A DNA stretch of 51,317 nucleotides from an uncultured Clostridium sp. (GTDB lineage Bacteria; Bacillota; Clostridia; Lachnospirales; Lachnospiraceae): assembly GCA_934438135.1 (NCBI GenBank), contig CAKSBP010000025.1, forward strand, positions 1 through 51,317, read 5' to 3'. Made by a program: the position numbers and the translations under genes. Shown here one piece after another: positions 15,748 to 27,300 of this stretch. Each line of letters opens with the position of its first letter. The stretch's first letter is position 1. The notes beneath the pieces were generated by a model. It had not been told where the DNA came from. It searched no databases and was given only the letters and a program-made list of their open reading frames with translations.

Positions 15748-18700
15748 TTATGCCTCCTCTTTCTCTAATTCAAGAACAGTATCCAGATATTCTTTCTCCA
15801 ATTCTATTATTTTCTCCATTCGGGCAATATTCTTTTTCAACCTTACAGTCGAATATTCCTGCATATACATGCACTTTGCCAGCTGGATTCTTACAGATTC
15901 CCATTGTGCCGTAATCTGTTCCTGCAGCTGACATAAGGAAAAGTCCTCATCAAAAATTTGTTTCAGTTTGTATAATTCGACCAGTTTTGCATTAATAATT
16001 GAATTCAGATGACTTAAAAAGAAACGGGCATTTTTTTCTATATGCTCTTTGTCCTGAATCATACTTTCATATTCCGTCAGGAAATCATCAAGCCGATAAA
16101 TGCCATTTTCCACTTCCTTCTGATAAGAACAATAATTCGCTACATAAAATTTTTCTGGTAAAATCAACTCTTCTGCTGTTTTTGCTTCTCTGCTTTCCCA
16201 GAATTCAAAGAACAGACTTGGCATAACTTTCTGATACGCTTCCAGCTGATATGCCATGGCATGTGCATTATTTAAATCCTCATAGCTGATTTCACGCTTT
16301 TCGTAAGAAAGATTGTCCCGATGATGATGTTCTATAATATAAAACACCTTTCTTACGGGATGATATCCATATACCAGAACAAAGTGAAGAGCATGTTCCT
16401 TCTGATAAGTGTCCTTGCGAATGGATTCGTAAAAATAATCCAGTCCAACAATAACCGGATGTCCGTTGTTGACTGCATTTTGAATATCAGGAATCATTTC
16501 CTGACTGTTTTCTCTGCTCCTCCAGGATATTCCATCCTCTTCCAGCAAGGTATTGAAATCTTTTGATTCTAGATATTTCAGTCCAAAGAATTGAAGAGAA
16601 TCTGGATTTTCGCTGGAACGGACGTCCTCTAAAATGTCAACATTCCACAATGGAACCTGATCGTAGACATTCATGGTATTCAACACATATTTTAGAACAT
16701 CCCTATTAAAATATTGAATGACAGAAAATGCTCCATTAAAGAAACAGGTCCTGAAATAAAACAGATTAAATGGTTCAATACCTGAAATACAAATACTTCC
16801 ATCTGCTTTTTCCATCTCTGCCGCTGGCTGCACTTCCAACTCTTTTTCAGGTTGTTTTTCTTCTTCCATCTCCACTTTTCCATCAAGGAATGCTGCGATT
16901 TGTTCTACTGTCTGATATTTGGCTGCATCTGATACCTGAAACGCATATCCTCGTTTTTCAAGAGCAACATGAAGTTTAATTGCCATCAGGGAATTTCCTC
17001 CCAGATCATTAAATTTATCATAGATACCTGCCTGCTTTAATTCAAACAGTTCCTCAAATACTTCTGCAATTTCCTTCTCTGTCTGGCTTCTAGGTGCACA
17101 GTATACCTCTCTGCTCTCATAGGATATTTCAGGAAGAGACTTTTTATCTATCTTTCCATTCTGGTTTAACGGAAGCTTTTCTAACTGCATGATAAACTGC
17201 GGAACCATATAAGCTGGAAGACTTTGAAATAACTCTTCCTTTAACTGCTTTCCATTTAACTTTTTATGGGATGTTACATAAGCACAAAGCAGCTGTCCGC
17301 CATCTGCTCTTTCCCTGACAACCGTTGCAGCATCTGTCACATCTGCCAGCATTCTTATGGCATGTGTTATTTCACCAAGTTCAATACGCAGTCCGCGGAT
17401 TTTTACCTGGTCATCCATTCTTCCCATACACTTAAGCTTCCCATCTTCCAGCCATTTTCCTAAATCACCTGTTTTATAAATTCTACCTTCTCCAAATGGA
17501 TTCTTTATAAATTTTTCTTTCGTCAGTTCTTCTCTGTTCCAGTAGCCTCTTCCGACTCCTCGCCCACCAATACAGATTTCCCCAACGCTTTCCACACCAC
17601 AAAGCTGTCCATTTTTTACAATGTAAATCTGCGTATTCGCCATTGGCTTTCCAATTGTAATCCGCTCATCCTGTGTCACTTCCTTAAGTGTTGACCAGAT
17701 TGTCGTTTCTGTCGGACCGTATACGTCATAAATCCGAAAATGACCCATTTTCTGAAGTTTCTTCAATAACGTATCAGGAACCGCTTCTCCCCCTATTAAT
17801 ACTGCCTTAACAGAAGCAAGTGCTGTTTCAAACTTTTTACTTTCCAGAAGCAGAAAAAGGCGGGAAGGTGTTGCCTGTAACACATCCACTGAAAATTTTT
17901 TTAAAATTTCTGCCAGGGTATCTCCATCTACAGTGCTTCCCTGAAATACCAGCACAAGAGAGAGACCATTTAAAAGACTTCCCCACACTTCCAGTCCGAA
18001 AATATCAAATGAAACCGTCGTCAGTCCAAGTATATTTTTATAATTGCAAAGCCCTGCTCCCCGATTCATTCCTTCCACAAAATTTATAACCTGTTCATGT
18101 TCAATCATGACACCTTTTGGTTTTCCAGTGGAACCAGAAGTATAAATCATATAAGCAAGATTGCGGCTTCCCACTGGGATTTTTAAGCTTTCCTCAGACT
18201 TTAATTCACTGCTTATCTGATCTAAATCTATCACCGAATCTGTATTTCCTATTTCTGATTTAAACTCTGTTTGTGTTATTACAAATGCTGCCTGACTGTC
18301 TTCTAGCATGTAAGAAATCCTGTCTTTTGGATGTTCCGGATCCATCGGCAGATAGGCTCCTCCTGCTTTTAAAATGCCAAGCATAGCAGCAGGAAGCAGA
18401 CAGCTTCTGTTTAGAAGAATCCCTACTACCTGCTCTTTTTCAAGTCCTTTCTTTACTAAATACGATGCAATCTGTCCGGACAAGCGGTCTAGTTCCTGAA
18501 AACTAAGCTTTTTATCATCACAGATAACCGCGTCTGCATTCGGATTCTTTTTCACCTGCTCTTCAAATACGTCAACGATTGTTTTTCCTTCCGGTATAGA
18601 AACGAAAGTCTGATTAAACTCAGAAAGAACTTTTTGCCTCTGTTTTGGAGATGTAATACTAAGCTCATCCAGTTTTATATCCAGCTGATTCATGCATTGT

Positions 18701-19362
18701 TCCAGCAGCCAGATATACGTATCAGCAAACACTTCCATTTCACCATGCCCACATAGCAGCCTGTTATAAGAAAAGGTAAAAGTCATTGAAGCATTTTCTG
18801 TTATTTCCGCCATTATCTGAAGAGAATGTCTCTTCCCACAAAGCTGTTGGATTTGTCCTCTAGAATATAATTCTTTCATAATCATGGTGACAGTATAATA
18901 AAGTTTTTCTTCTTTCAATCCCTCTAATGCAGGAATATTCCCCAAGGAATACGACTGAAAATGATAAAATGCTTCTAATTCCTGCTTCGTATCAAGCAGA
19001 TGCTGTTTATAAGTATTTTTTAATTCTGGAGACTGTTTAAGAGGAAGCAGTTTAACGCTTCCTGCTCTTTCTTTGTGATATGTAGGAACTCCGATTACAG
19101 TTGTATTCTGGTCAAAGCATCGCTTCATCTGAATTTCCAGGATACTTAACAGTACCGTGTAAATCGTAAGGCAATTTCCTTTTGAAAGTTTGGAAATCCG
19201 TTCCCACACCGCTCCATTAATTTGCTTTTTCAGAACTGCTTCTTCATAATCTGGCACATTCCTGGATTTTTGAACCAGTACTTCCAGTGCATCATCCTGA
19301 AACACACCATTCCAGTATGCAAAGGAGTCTCTTATAAATGAAGAATTTTTATCCATTTCCAT
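15748..19362 (-). CDS. NRPS: half C - A(Gly) - PCP - BtrH-like release domain
   Basis: 1204 residues. Residues 1-230 match only the C-terminal half of a condensation domain; the HHxxxDG half is absent. An A domain (about 265-740) has YTSGSTGKPKG, FDIFGLEVWG, DVYGPTETT and NGKIDKK. The code read by hand is D-I-L-Q-L-G-V-I-W-K, a glycine-type code. PCP: FNDLGGNSLMAIKL near residue 788. After an acidic/proline linker comes a BtrH-like, papain-fold domain (about 865-1200) with candidate Cys in RTCFFNGAFSV and His in HALHFVLVYGYH, ending in long helices. BtrH transfers an acyl chain from a carrier protein to an amine, so this domain may release the peptide; there is no thioesterase. Start: ATG at 19362 or 19356, both behind AGGAGG. 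Confidence 0.9.
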   Translation of the reverse strand: MEMDKNSSFIRDSFAYWNGVFQDDALEVLVQKSRNVPDYEEAVLKKQINGAVWERISKLSKGNCLTIYTVLLSILEIQMKRCFDQNTTVIGVPTYHKERAGSVKLLPLKQSPELKNTYKQHLLDTKQELEAFYHFQSYSLGNIPALEGLKEEKLYYTVTMIMKELYSRGQIQQLCGKRHSLQIMAEITENASMTFTFSYNRLLCGHGEMEVFADTYIWLLEQCMNQLDIKLDELSITSPKQRQKVLSEFNQTFVSIPEGKTIVDVFEEQVKKNPNADAVICDDKKLSFQELDRLSGQIASYLVKKGLEKEQVVGILLNRSCLLPAAMLGILKAGGAYLPMDPEHPKDRISYMLEDSQAAFVITQTEFKSEIGNTDSVIDLDQISSELKSEESLKIPVGSRNLAYMIYTSGSTGKPKGVMIEHEQVINFVEGMNRGAGLCNYKNILGLTTVSFDIFGLEVWGSLLNGLSLVLVFQGSTVDGDTLAEILKKFSVDVLQATPSRLFLLLESKKFETALASVKAVLIGGEAVPDTLLKKLQKMGHFRIYDVYGPTETTIWSTLKEVTQDERITIGKPMANTQIYIVKNGQLCGVESVGEICIGGRGVGRGYWNREELTKEKFIKNPFGEGRIYKTGDLGKWLEDGKLKCMGRMDDQVKIRGLRIELGEITHAIRMLADVTDAATVVRERADGGQLLCAYVTSHKKLNGKQLKEELFQSLPAYMVPQFIMQLEKLPLNQNGKIDKKSLPEISYESREVYCAPRSQTEKEIAEVFEELFELKQAGIYDKFNDLGGNSLMAIKLHVALEKRGYAFQVSDAAKYQTVEQIAAFLDGKVEMEEEKQPEKELEVQPAAEMEKADGSICISGIEPFNLFYFRTCFFNGAFSVIQYFNRDVLKYVLNTMNVYDQVPLWNVDILEDVRSSENPDSLQFFGLKYLESKDFNTLLEEDGISWRSRENSQEMIPDIQNAVNNGHPVIVGLDYFYESIRKDTYQKEHALHFVLVYGYHPVRKVFYIIEHHHRDNLSYEKREISYEDLNNAHAMAYQLEAYQKVMPSLFFEFWESREAKTAEELILPEKFYVANYCSYQKEVENGIYRLDDFLTEYESMIQDKEHIEKNARFFLSHLNSIINAKLVELYKLKQIFDEDFSLCQLQEQITAQWESVRIQLAKCMYMQEYSTVRLKKNIARMEKIIELEKEYLDTVLELEKEEA

Positions 19363-19379
19363 TTTCCTCCTTCACTATC

Positions 19380-20150
19380 TTAAAACTCTTTTAAATGAAC
19401 CAGCTTATGTATTTCATGAATCAGTTCCGGCATATTATTACTCTGAAATACATTTCTTCCAACTGAAAGACCACGGATGCCAGTTGTCATAGCTTCCTTT
19501 ACTTCCTGTAAAAAAGCTTTCTCAGATTCCACTTTTTTCCCACCGGCGATAATAACCGGAACCGGACACCCTTTAACTACTTCTTCAAATGCTTTGGGGT
19601 CTCCGCAGTAATTTACCTTTACCAGGTCTGCTCCTAATTCCGCACCGACTCTCGCTGCATGCTCTACCATTTCCAGAGAACGTTCATTTCCTGTCTTTGG
19701 CCCTCTTGCATACATCATAGCAAGAAGCGGCATACCATATTTATAACAGTCACCTGCTGCTTTTCCGGCTTCTGAAAGCATTCTGTATTCCTGCTCATCC
19801 CCAATATTCACTTGAACAGAAACTCCGTCACAACCAAACCATACTGCCTCTTCTACTGTTCCAACCGTAGTTTTATAGCCAGATGAAGTACTTAAACATG
19901 TGCTGGCAGAAAGATGCATAATCAAAGCAAGATCCGATTTTCTAAGTTCTTCTTCACAGGCACTGATAATCCCCTTATGAAGAATTATCCCATCTACCTC
20001 CGTTTTAGCCAGCTGTCTGATGGTTTCCTTTATTGCAGCAATTCCTTTAATCGGCCCCAATGTAATTCCATGATCCATTGGTACAATAATTGTATTTTCA
20101 TCAGCACCGTTTATAATACGGCTGATCCTTCTCTCTTTTCCCAAATTCAT
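19380..20150 (-). CDS. DhnA-type aldolase (GriI-like / ADTH synthase)
   Basis: 256 residues, class-I aldolase. Residues expected for the MJ0400/GriI family are present: Asp26 in VPMDHG, Tyr147 in MMYARGP and Schiff-base Lys178 in ADLVKVNYCGD, plus the phosphate-binding VPVIIAGG and GLSVGRNVFQ. GriI joins aspartate semialdehyde to dihydroxyacetone phosphate on the way to 3-amino-4-hydroxybenzoate; archaeal relatives feed 3-dehydroquinate synthesis. Pairing with a type-II 3-dehydroquinate synthase directly upstream inside an NRPS operon favours the aminohydroxybenzoate role. Substrate preference cannot be read from sequence alone. Confidence 0.9.
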   Translation of the reverse strand: MNLGKERRISRIINGADENTIIVPMDHGITLGPIKGIAAIKETIRQLAKTEVDGIILHKGIISACEEELRKSDLALIMHLSASTCLSTSSGYKTTVGTVEEAVWFGCDGVSVQVNIGDEQEYRMLSEAGKAAGDCYKYGMPLLAMMYARGPKTGNERSLEMVEHAARVGAELGADLVKVNYCGDPKAFEEVVKGCPVPVIIAGGKKVESEKAFLQEVKEAMTTGIRGLSVGRNVFQSNNMPELIHEIHKLVHLKEF

Positions 20151-20185
20151 AGTAAACGCCTCACTTTGATATGAAATACATACAC

Positions 20186-21298
20186 TTATTTCTCAATGAT
20201 ATGCTCATTTATTTTGATTCCAACGTGTCTTCCGGACTCGCAGGTATAACCAAGAACTTTATCGCCTGGTTTTAATTCGGTACAGTTTAATGGTTCTCCT
20301 TTTACACCAATAACACGTACATGCCAGTCATCCTGAAGAACGACATTTACTTCGATTCCCTGTTTGTCTTTTGCACGGACTAAAAGCATTGGACGTCTTT
20401 CTATTTTAACCCGTCCAACAGCAACAGTACGCACATTTCCTTTGCTGTCCACTGCCATCATCTGGCTTCCACCTTTTAATTCAGAAAGATAATCCGTTTT
20501 GTCTTCTTTATTCCACGCATATAAATGTACAGCTCCTGCGTTCACACGAAATGGTCTTAATTCCATATAAGGAAGAAAATGTGTTTCTGAACTGACTAGA
20601 ATTCCTCCATCTGAAGTAGAGCCAAGAATAAATCCTTCATCCTGCTTTAGAATAGATGTGGTATCAATACAGACACGGTCGCCCATACCAATATGTTTAC
20701 TCTCAATTACAGTTAATTCCTGAAGATTTAATTTCTGCTCTTCTAAAGATTCCAGCTTTTCTTTTAATAATAAGATATCCTTTGCCTGGAAAGTTTCCAG
20801 AAGGATTCCATGGCTTCCCATTTCCATAACCATAGATGCAATCCATCCATCTTCTCCAGCTGTTACTTTTTTAATTATCTTACAGTGATTCTTCTGAGAA
20901 AATGCCAGTACTAATTCCAGTGGAATATTGGTTGTGGCTTTGAAATCAATAATTACATTTTTAAGTTGTCCTGTTATTTCTACGGTTTTATCTAGAGATG
21001 CTCTATCGTCTACATGAAGGAACATTCCTTTCTGTCCTTCCATTTCCTGTAACAGCTCCATGGATTCTGCAAAGAATATGATTTCTTTTTTTTCTTCTGC
21101 CAGCTTTTTGCAGACCGGTACTCCAGCCTTCGTTGCGAAAACCATTGGTATAGTCTGCTTTGGAAGCATTTTCATTACTTCCTTCTGTTCTGGCATCATA
21201 AAGATGCCAGTATATCCATTGTTTGTTGCAAGTGGTACTAAAACCTCAATCTGTTCCTTAGATAATTTACGAATGTCAAGCCATAATTCTTTCTGCAT
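20186..21298 (-). CDS. 3-dehydroquinate synthase II family (GriH-like)
   Basis: 370 residues, the length of archaeal-type DHQ synthase II and of GriH. The opening MQKELWLDIR, the middle VCIDTTSILKQDEGFILGSTSDGGILVSSETHFLPYMELRPFRVNAGAVH (split, about residues 208-260) and the end GKNxTCESGRHVGIKI-type tail fit the family. This enzyme class oxidatively deaminates or cyclises the aldolase product. GriH instead yields 3-amino-4-hydroxybenzoate by aromatisation. It starts behind AGGAGG 27 bp after the big NRPS gene, with the aldolase gene 35 bp downstream. A typical Clostridia shikimate pathway does not use this enzyme type, so a specialised role is likely. Confidence 0.9.
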   Translation of the reverse strand: MQKELWLDIRKLSKEQIEVLVPLATNNGYTGIFMMPEQKEVMKMLPKQTIPMVFATKAGVPVCKKLAEEKKEIIFFAESMELLQEMEGQKGMFLHVDDRASLDKTVEITGQLKNVIIDFKATTNIPLELVLAFSQKNHCKIIKKVTAGEDGWIASMVMEMGSHGILLETFQAKDILLLKEKLESLEEQKLNLQELTVIESKHIGMGDRVCIDTTSILKQDEGFILGSTSDGGILVSSETHFLPYMELRPFRVNAGAVHLYAWNKEDKTDYLSELKGGSQMMAVDSKGNVRTVAVGRVKIERRPMLLVRAKDKQGIEVNVVLQDDWHVRVIGVKGEPLNCTELKPGDKVLGYTCESGRHVGIKINEHIIEK

Positions 21299-21325
21299 AA
21301 TTCATTCCTCCTGGTAGTATTTTTA

Positions 21326-24300
21326 TTAAAAATCAAATTCAATGCTGATATCAGGTTCTTCTATTTCCTGATTCATCTGTTCTGCTTCTTCTTTTGTAAG
21401 AAGGATAATATCTTTTATCCGCATCTCTGGTTCTCGGGTAATCCGCTCCAGTACATTCATCCAGTACTCTGCAAATTTCTGTACAGAACTTTCTTTCAAC
21501 AAAGTTGTGGAGTATTCTGTTTTTATATGGATTCCTGCGTCGGTTTCTGTTGCTTCCAACGATAAATCGAATTTTGTAGAAATTTTCTTAAATGGATGTA
21601 ATTTCATATCCGCATTCCCTAAAACCATCTTCTCCCCTTTCATATTCTGAAGCAAAAATAAAATTTCAATAAAAGGTGCCCTGCTGGTATCCTGTAGAAC
21701 ACCTGCCTTTTCTACTAGTTCGTCAAATGGATACTCCTGATGTTCATACACATTCAGCACCTGTTCTTTTAACTGCATGAGATAATCAGAAACCTTAACT
21801 TTCCAGTCCAGTGTACTTTTAATTGCTAATGTGTTAATAAACACACCTACCAGGTTTTCCAACGCCGGTTTTGTTCTTCCTGCAATAGCAGTTCCTACTG
21901 TAATTTCCTCCTGATGGCAATATTTTGATAATGTAATATTAAGACCTGCCAGAAGAACCATAAATAATGTCGTTTTTGTATCAAGAGCTGTGTGATTGAT
22001 TTTTTCCTTTAGTTCCTGTGGTATGGTAAAGTAATACACTGCGCCTTCATCACTTCTTACTTCCGGCCGTTTAAAATCAACTGGAAGGTTTAGAATTGCT
22101 GGCGGTGTTTTAAATTCCTCCAGCCAAAACGCTTCATCCTGACGGAAAAGCCTGTTCTTACGCCTTCTCTGCTGCCATGCTGCATAATCTTTATACGTAA
22201 CCGTCAGTGGTTCAAGTGGAACTCCATTATAAATTCTGCTTAAATCTGCTGTCATGATTTCTACTGAGGTACCGTCACAGATAATATGATGAAGGTCGAA
22301 AAACATGGAATATTTCTTATTCCCTGTCTTTCCAATTCCTAAACGGATAAGAGGCGGTCTGCCAAGGTCAAACGGACGGACAAAGTGCTCCAGCATCTCT
22401 TCTTTTGCTTCATCTGTATCCTCCAGCGTAAATTCTTTAATTTCGATTTCTTCCTTAATTTCCTCAAACGAATAAATTTTCTGCATAACAACACCGTCAA
22501 CAATCTGAAAACCAGTTCGAAGTGCCTCATGACGCTTAATCAGGGAATAAAGGCTGTTCTTAAAATGTTCTACATCAATCTCTCCATCAATATCCAGCAC
22601 ATTTGGAACATTATACGCCGTACTTTCTTCATTCATCTGGTTCGTCAGATACATACGTGTCTGAGATGCCGATGCCACATACCATTCCCGTTCCTCTATC
22701 GGATAAATTTCATCCTTTTTGTCATACTCGCTAAGGGAAATAAATGTTCCCTGTTCCTCTGGAATCTTCTGGGCAATAAAATCACTTAACTGCCATAGAA
22801 TTCCATGAGCGAAAATTTCCTTAATGCCCACCTGGGCATTCCACTCTTTCTGGATTCTTCCTGCCAGCAAGGTTACATTGAGAGAATGTCCGCCAAGTTC
22901 AAAGAAATTATCTTCTATTCCATTTACCGGTACTTCTAAAATTTCCTGCCAGATTACCATTAATTTCTCATCTAGTTCATTTCTAGGTTTTGCACCTTCT
23001 GAGAAAACTTTATAAACCGGCATTTCTTTCACTGCCTGTCGATCTATTTTCCCATTTGGTGTGAAAGGAATTTCTTTTAACGGCATAAAATAGGACGGTA
23101 CCATGTAACCTGGAACAGTTTTCTTTAAAGATGTTTTCAGCATTTCTTCACTGATATCTTCTGAAACAGCCTTATAAAATGCAGCAAGATAATATTCTCC
23201 CTGAGCATTTTGTTTTGCCAGCACAACACTCTTTTCAATGCCTTCTATCTCATCCAGAATGCCTTCTATTTCATCCACTTCAATACGATAGCCTCGGATT
23301 TTTACTTGAAAATCCTTTCTTCCAAGGTATTCAAAATGTCCATCCGGCAAAAGCCTTCCTAAATCACCACTTCGATAGACCATTCCCTCTCCGGTAACTG
23401 GATTTTTTGTAAATACCTGCTTTGTCTTGTCCTCCAGTTTCCAATAACCCTTCGCCAGATATGGACTTGCGTATACCATTTCTCCAATACCATAAACGCC
23501 TTGCTCTTTTCCTTGTTCATCTAAAATATAACAGTCTGCCTCGTCCACCAGATAGCCGATTGGCACGGTCTGCCCTGGCAGCTCTGTATCAAACGCAATT
23601 TTAAATCCTGCTGCTACCAATACTTCCGAAGATCCAAAGAGATTTACAAATACACAGTCTTTGGAAAAATGTTCTTTGTAAAGCTTTACATCACCGGCAG
23701 TAATGCTTTCACCGCCCAGCACAATCAGTCGAATACTTGTTTTATTTTCCACTTCTTTCGAGCGAAGCAGATAACGGTATACAGATGGAACGGAATGATA
23801 TACTGTAATTTCTTCCTGTTCCAGCCAGGAAAGAAGATGTTCCATACTTCCTTCATTTTTAATATCATATGGGCAAATCGCTGCACCATTTAACAAGGCT
23901 GCAAAAATATCAATCATTCCAGTTGCATGGCTGTAGGAAGCCAGAAGACTTACCCGGTCAGAACTGGTAATGCCATAGTTTTTACAATATCCCTTCATAA
24001 AAGCCAGAATATTTTCATGAGTCTGGATAACCCCCTTTGGCTGTCCTGTAGAGCCAGATGTGTACATAATATATGCAATCTGTTCTTTATTATAAGATAC
24101 CACTGGATTTTCCTGCTTTCTGCCCCCTCCCATACAGCAGACACTCAGATTCTTTTCTATGCCAGCCGCCAGTTTCTCTGCCAGCATATAATTTTCCTGA
24201 TCTGCAATTAAAATATCCGTTTCCGAATCTTTTAACATATAAGAAAGACGTTCTTCTGGATAGGTCGGATCCAATGGAATAAAGATGGCTCCTGCCTTTA

Positions 24301-27300
24301 GTGCACCAAGCAGGGCAGCAATCATTTTGGCACCATGTTTAAAAACCAGACCGACTTTTGCATCTGTCTTTTCCTGTGAAAGAATAAATTCTGCAACTGC
24401 ATTGGCACGCTCATTTAATTCCTGATAAGTATATTCTTCTGTCAAAGTCCGTACTGCTGCTTTATTTCCATACTCATATACAGTCTGTTCAAAGGTTTTT
24501 ACCAGTCCCAGGCTTTCTTTGTCTAAGACTTTATAGGTATGAGGAAGTTTTCGCTCAAACAGAGTATAATCTCCTATGGGGATATCTGCACTTTCACAAA
24601 TCTGTTTCAACAGCCTTACATATTCACCGATAAAATAATGAATCGTTTCTTCGCGGAATAAATGTTTTCGATAGTTACATAAAATTCGGAACTGTTCTTC
24701 ACAGTCAAACATATACATTGTGATGTCGAATTTTGCCGAATCAATATCCATATTCAATCTCAACATTTCAAACTGGCTTTTCTCTAAGAGTGCAAGTTTA
24801 TCTCGATAAAAAATATAGTTCATAACGCAGTCAAACAACGGTGTCCTGTTTGGCTGAGGGCGGATATTCAGATGTTCAATTAATTCTTCAAACTGATAAT
24901 CCTGATTTTCCATGGCTTCCAAAAGATTTTTATTTACTTCTTCCAATAACTCTACAAACGTCTGCTCCGGTGCAGTCAGTGTGCGGATTGCCAAGGTATT
25001 TAGGAAAACACCAAGCATTCGTTCAAAGCGAAGCTGCTTTCTGTTATTTACCGGAACACCTATAATCATATCCTTTTCATTCGTAAGCCTTGAAAGCAGG
25101 ATATTGTAAGCTGCAAACATCACTCCAAACAAAGTACTATTGTGCTTCTTGGAAAATTCTTTTAATCTCTTTAACAGTTTTTCATCTAACTCATAGGTAT
25201 AGGTTGCTCCTGCATTATCCGGCTCCATGCTTCGTTTATAGTCCAGAGGCAGTTCACTGTGAGGAAGTTTTCCAGAAAACTTGTTAAGCCAGTATTTTTC
25301 CTCTCTCTCAAACAGTTTTTTGGCATCCATGCTGTTTTCCCATGCCACAAAGTCACGATACTGATTAGCTGGTTCCTGCAATGTATTTCCGTTATAGAGT
25401 GCCAGAAGTTCTTCCTCCAGAATGGTAAAGGAAGTATGATCAGTAATAATGTGATGCTGGTTTAATACCAATACCGTTTTTCCATCTGTTTCTTTTACCA
25501 ACGTAACACGAAACAGTGGCAGCTGTTCTAAGTCATATGGTCTGTTTAAAGAAGTAATTACTTCTTTTGTATCTTCCCCCTCAGAAAGTATAATCTGTTC
25601 TACCTGGAATGTGGTTTCTTCAAATGGATGAATGTGCTGCATAATCTCACCATCCACAATATGGAATGTAGTACGTAAGATTTCATGACGTTCCATCAGT
25701 TGACGCATGCATTCTTCCAGCCTTATTGGTTCTATATCAAATGGCACAGCTACATAATCGGGAACATTGTAAAAAATACTTTCCTTATTTTTCAGCTGTG
25801 CAAGGTACATTCGTTTCTGGCTTGCCGATGTTTTATACCATCCGGCTCCCCCGATATACTGCCTGCCTTCTTCTTTTTCTTCTCTTGCGCAGCGAAGCGC
25901 TATCTTTTCTATGGTTTTATTGAGAAGAATATCTTTAATGCTAAGAACATATCCCTTTCCCTGGCATTTGGACACAATATGAATTGCTTTAATCGAATCT
26001 CCGCCAAGTTCAAAGAAATTATCATTTGTTCCAACTTCTGCAACATTTAAAACTTCACTAAAAATCTCACATAAATCTGTTTCAATTGGGTTCTTTGGCG
26101 GTATATATTCTGTTAGTCTTGCAGCGATAATATCTGGAAGGGCTTTTTTATTTACCTTTCCATTCTGAGTTACTGGAATTTCATCTATCTGCATCATACC
26201 AGAAGGTATCATATAGTCTGGTACCTTCTGCTCCAGACCAGACTGAATTTCTTTCATATCAAGTGGTCCCTGTTCAGAAACTACATATGCATAAATCTGA
26301 CGGCTTCCCGAAGCGTCCTGCTTCGTAATAACAGCACAGGTTCTAACATTTGGAAGACTATTGATAACAGAAGCAATTTCGTTTAATTCAATTCGGAAAC
26401 CACGGATTTTTACCTGTTCATCCATTCTTCCAAGATAAGTAATATTTCCATCCGGCATCCATTTTGCCACGTCCTTGGTGCGATACATTCTGCCTGCCCC
26501 AAATGGATTTGGAACAAAAATACGATCCGTTAGTTCCTGATTATTGAGATATCCTCTTCCAAGCCCCACGCCGGCAATACAAAGTTCTCCTGATACTCCA
26601 ACCGGCATGAGATGATTTTCCTGATCCACAATGTAAAGCTGTATATTGCTGATTGGCTTTCCAATCGGGATAGACGGATATGGATGGTCACACACAAAAC
26701 AGGTTACATCTATGGCTGCTTCGGTTGGTCCGTAAAGATTTACCAGTTTAGTATCTCCTCCTTCTCCAAATAATTCCAAAAAACGTTTTACATGTTCTGG
26801 TTTTAACGCTTCTCCACTTGCAAACACCTGTTTTAAGCTTTTTGACTTCTTAATATTTTCTGGGTGATAGGCTGCACTTGCCAGAAAAGCCTCCAACATT
26901 GATGGAACAAAATGCATGGTCGTTACCTTGGTCTTCTGGATACAGTCTGCAATTTCTTCCGGAACCATTTCTCCCCCCTGCCTTAACAGGCTGACAGCAG
27001 CTCCTGTCTGTGACCACCAGATAATCTCCCATACTGACACATCGAAGGTATACGTTGTTTTCTGTAAAATTACGTCTCCTTCTCCAATCGGCCAGGCTTT
27101 CTGCATCCATAACAGACGGTTCATTAATGCACCATGTTCAATCATAACACCTTTGGGCTGTCCAGTGGTTCCTGATGTATAAATAACATAAGCCAGGTTC
27201 TTATAGCCGCTTACCCGCACTGGATTTTCCACCTTTGTGACATCCACCTTCTCTTGTCTCAAATCAAGAAGCGGCACCGTCAAAGTATAAGAAAGATCTT

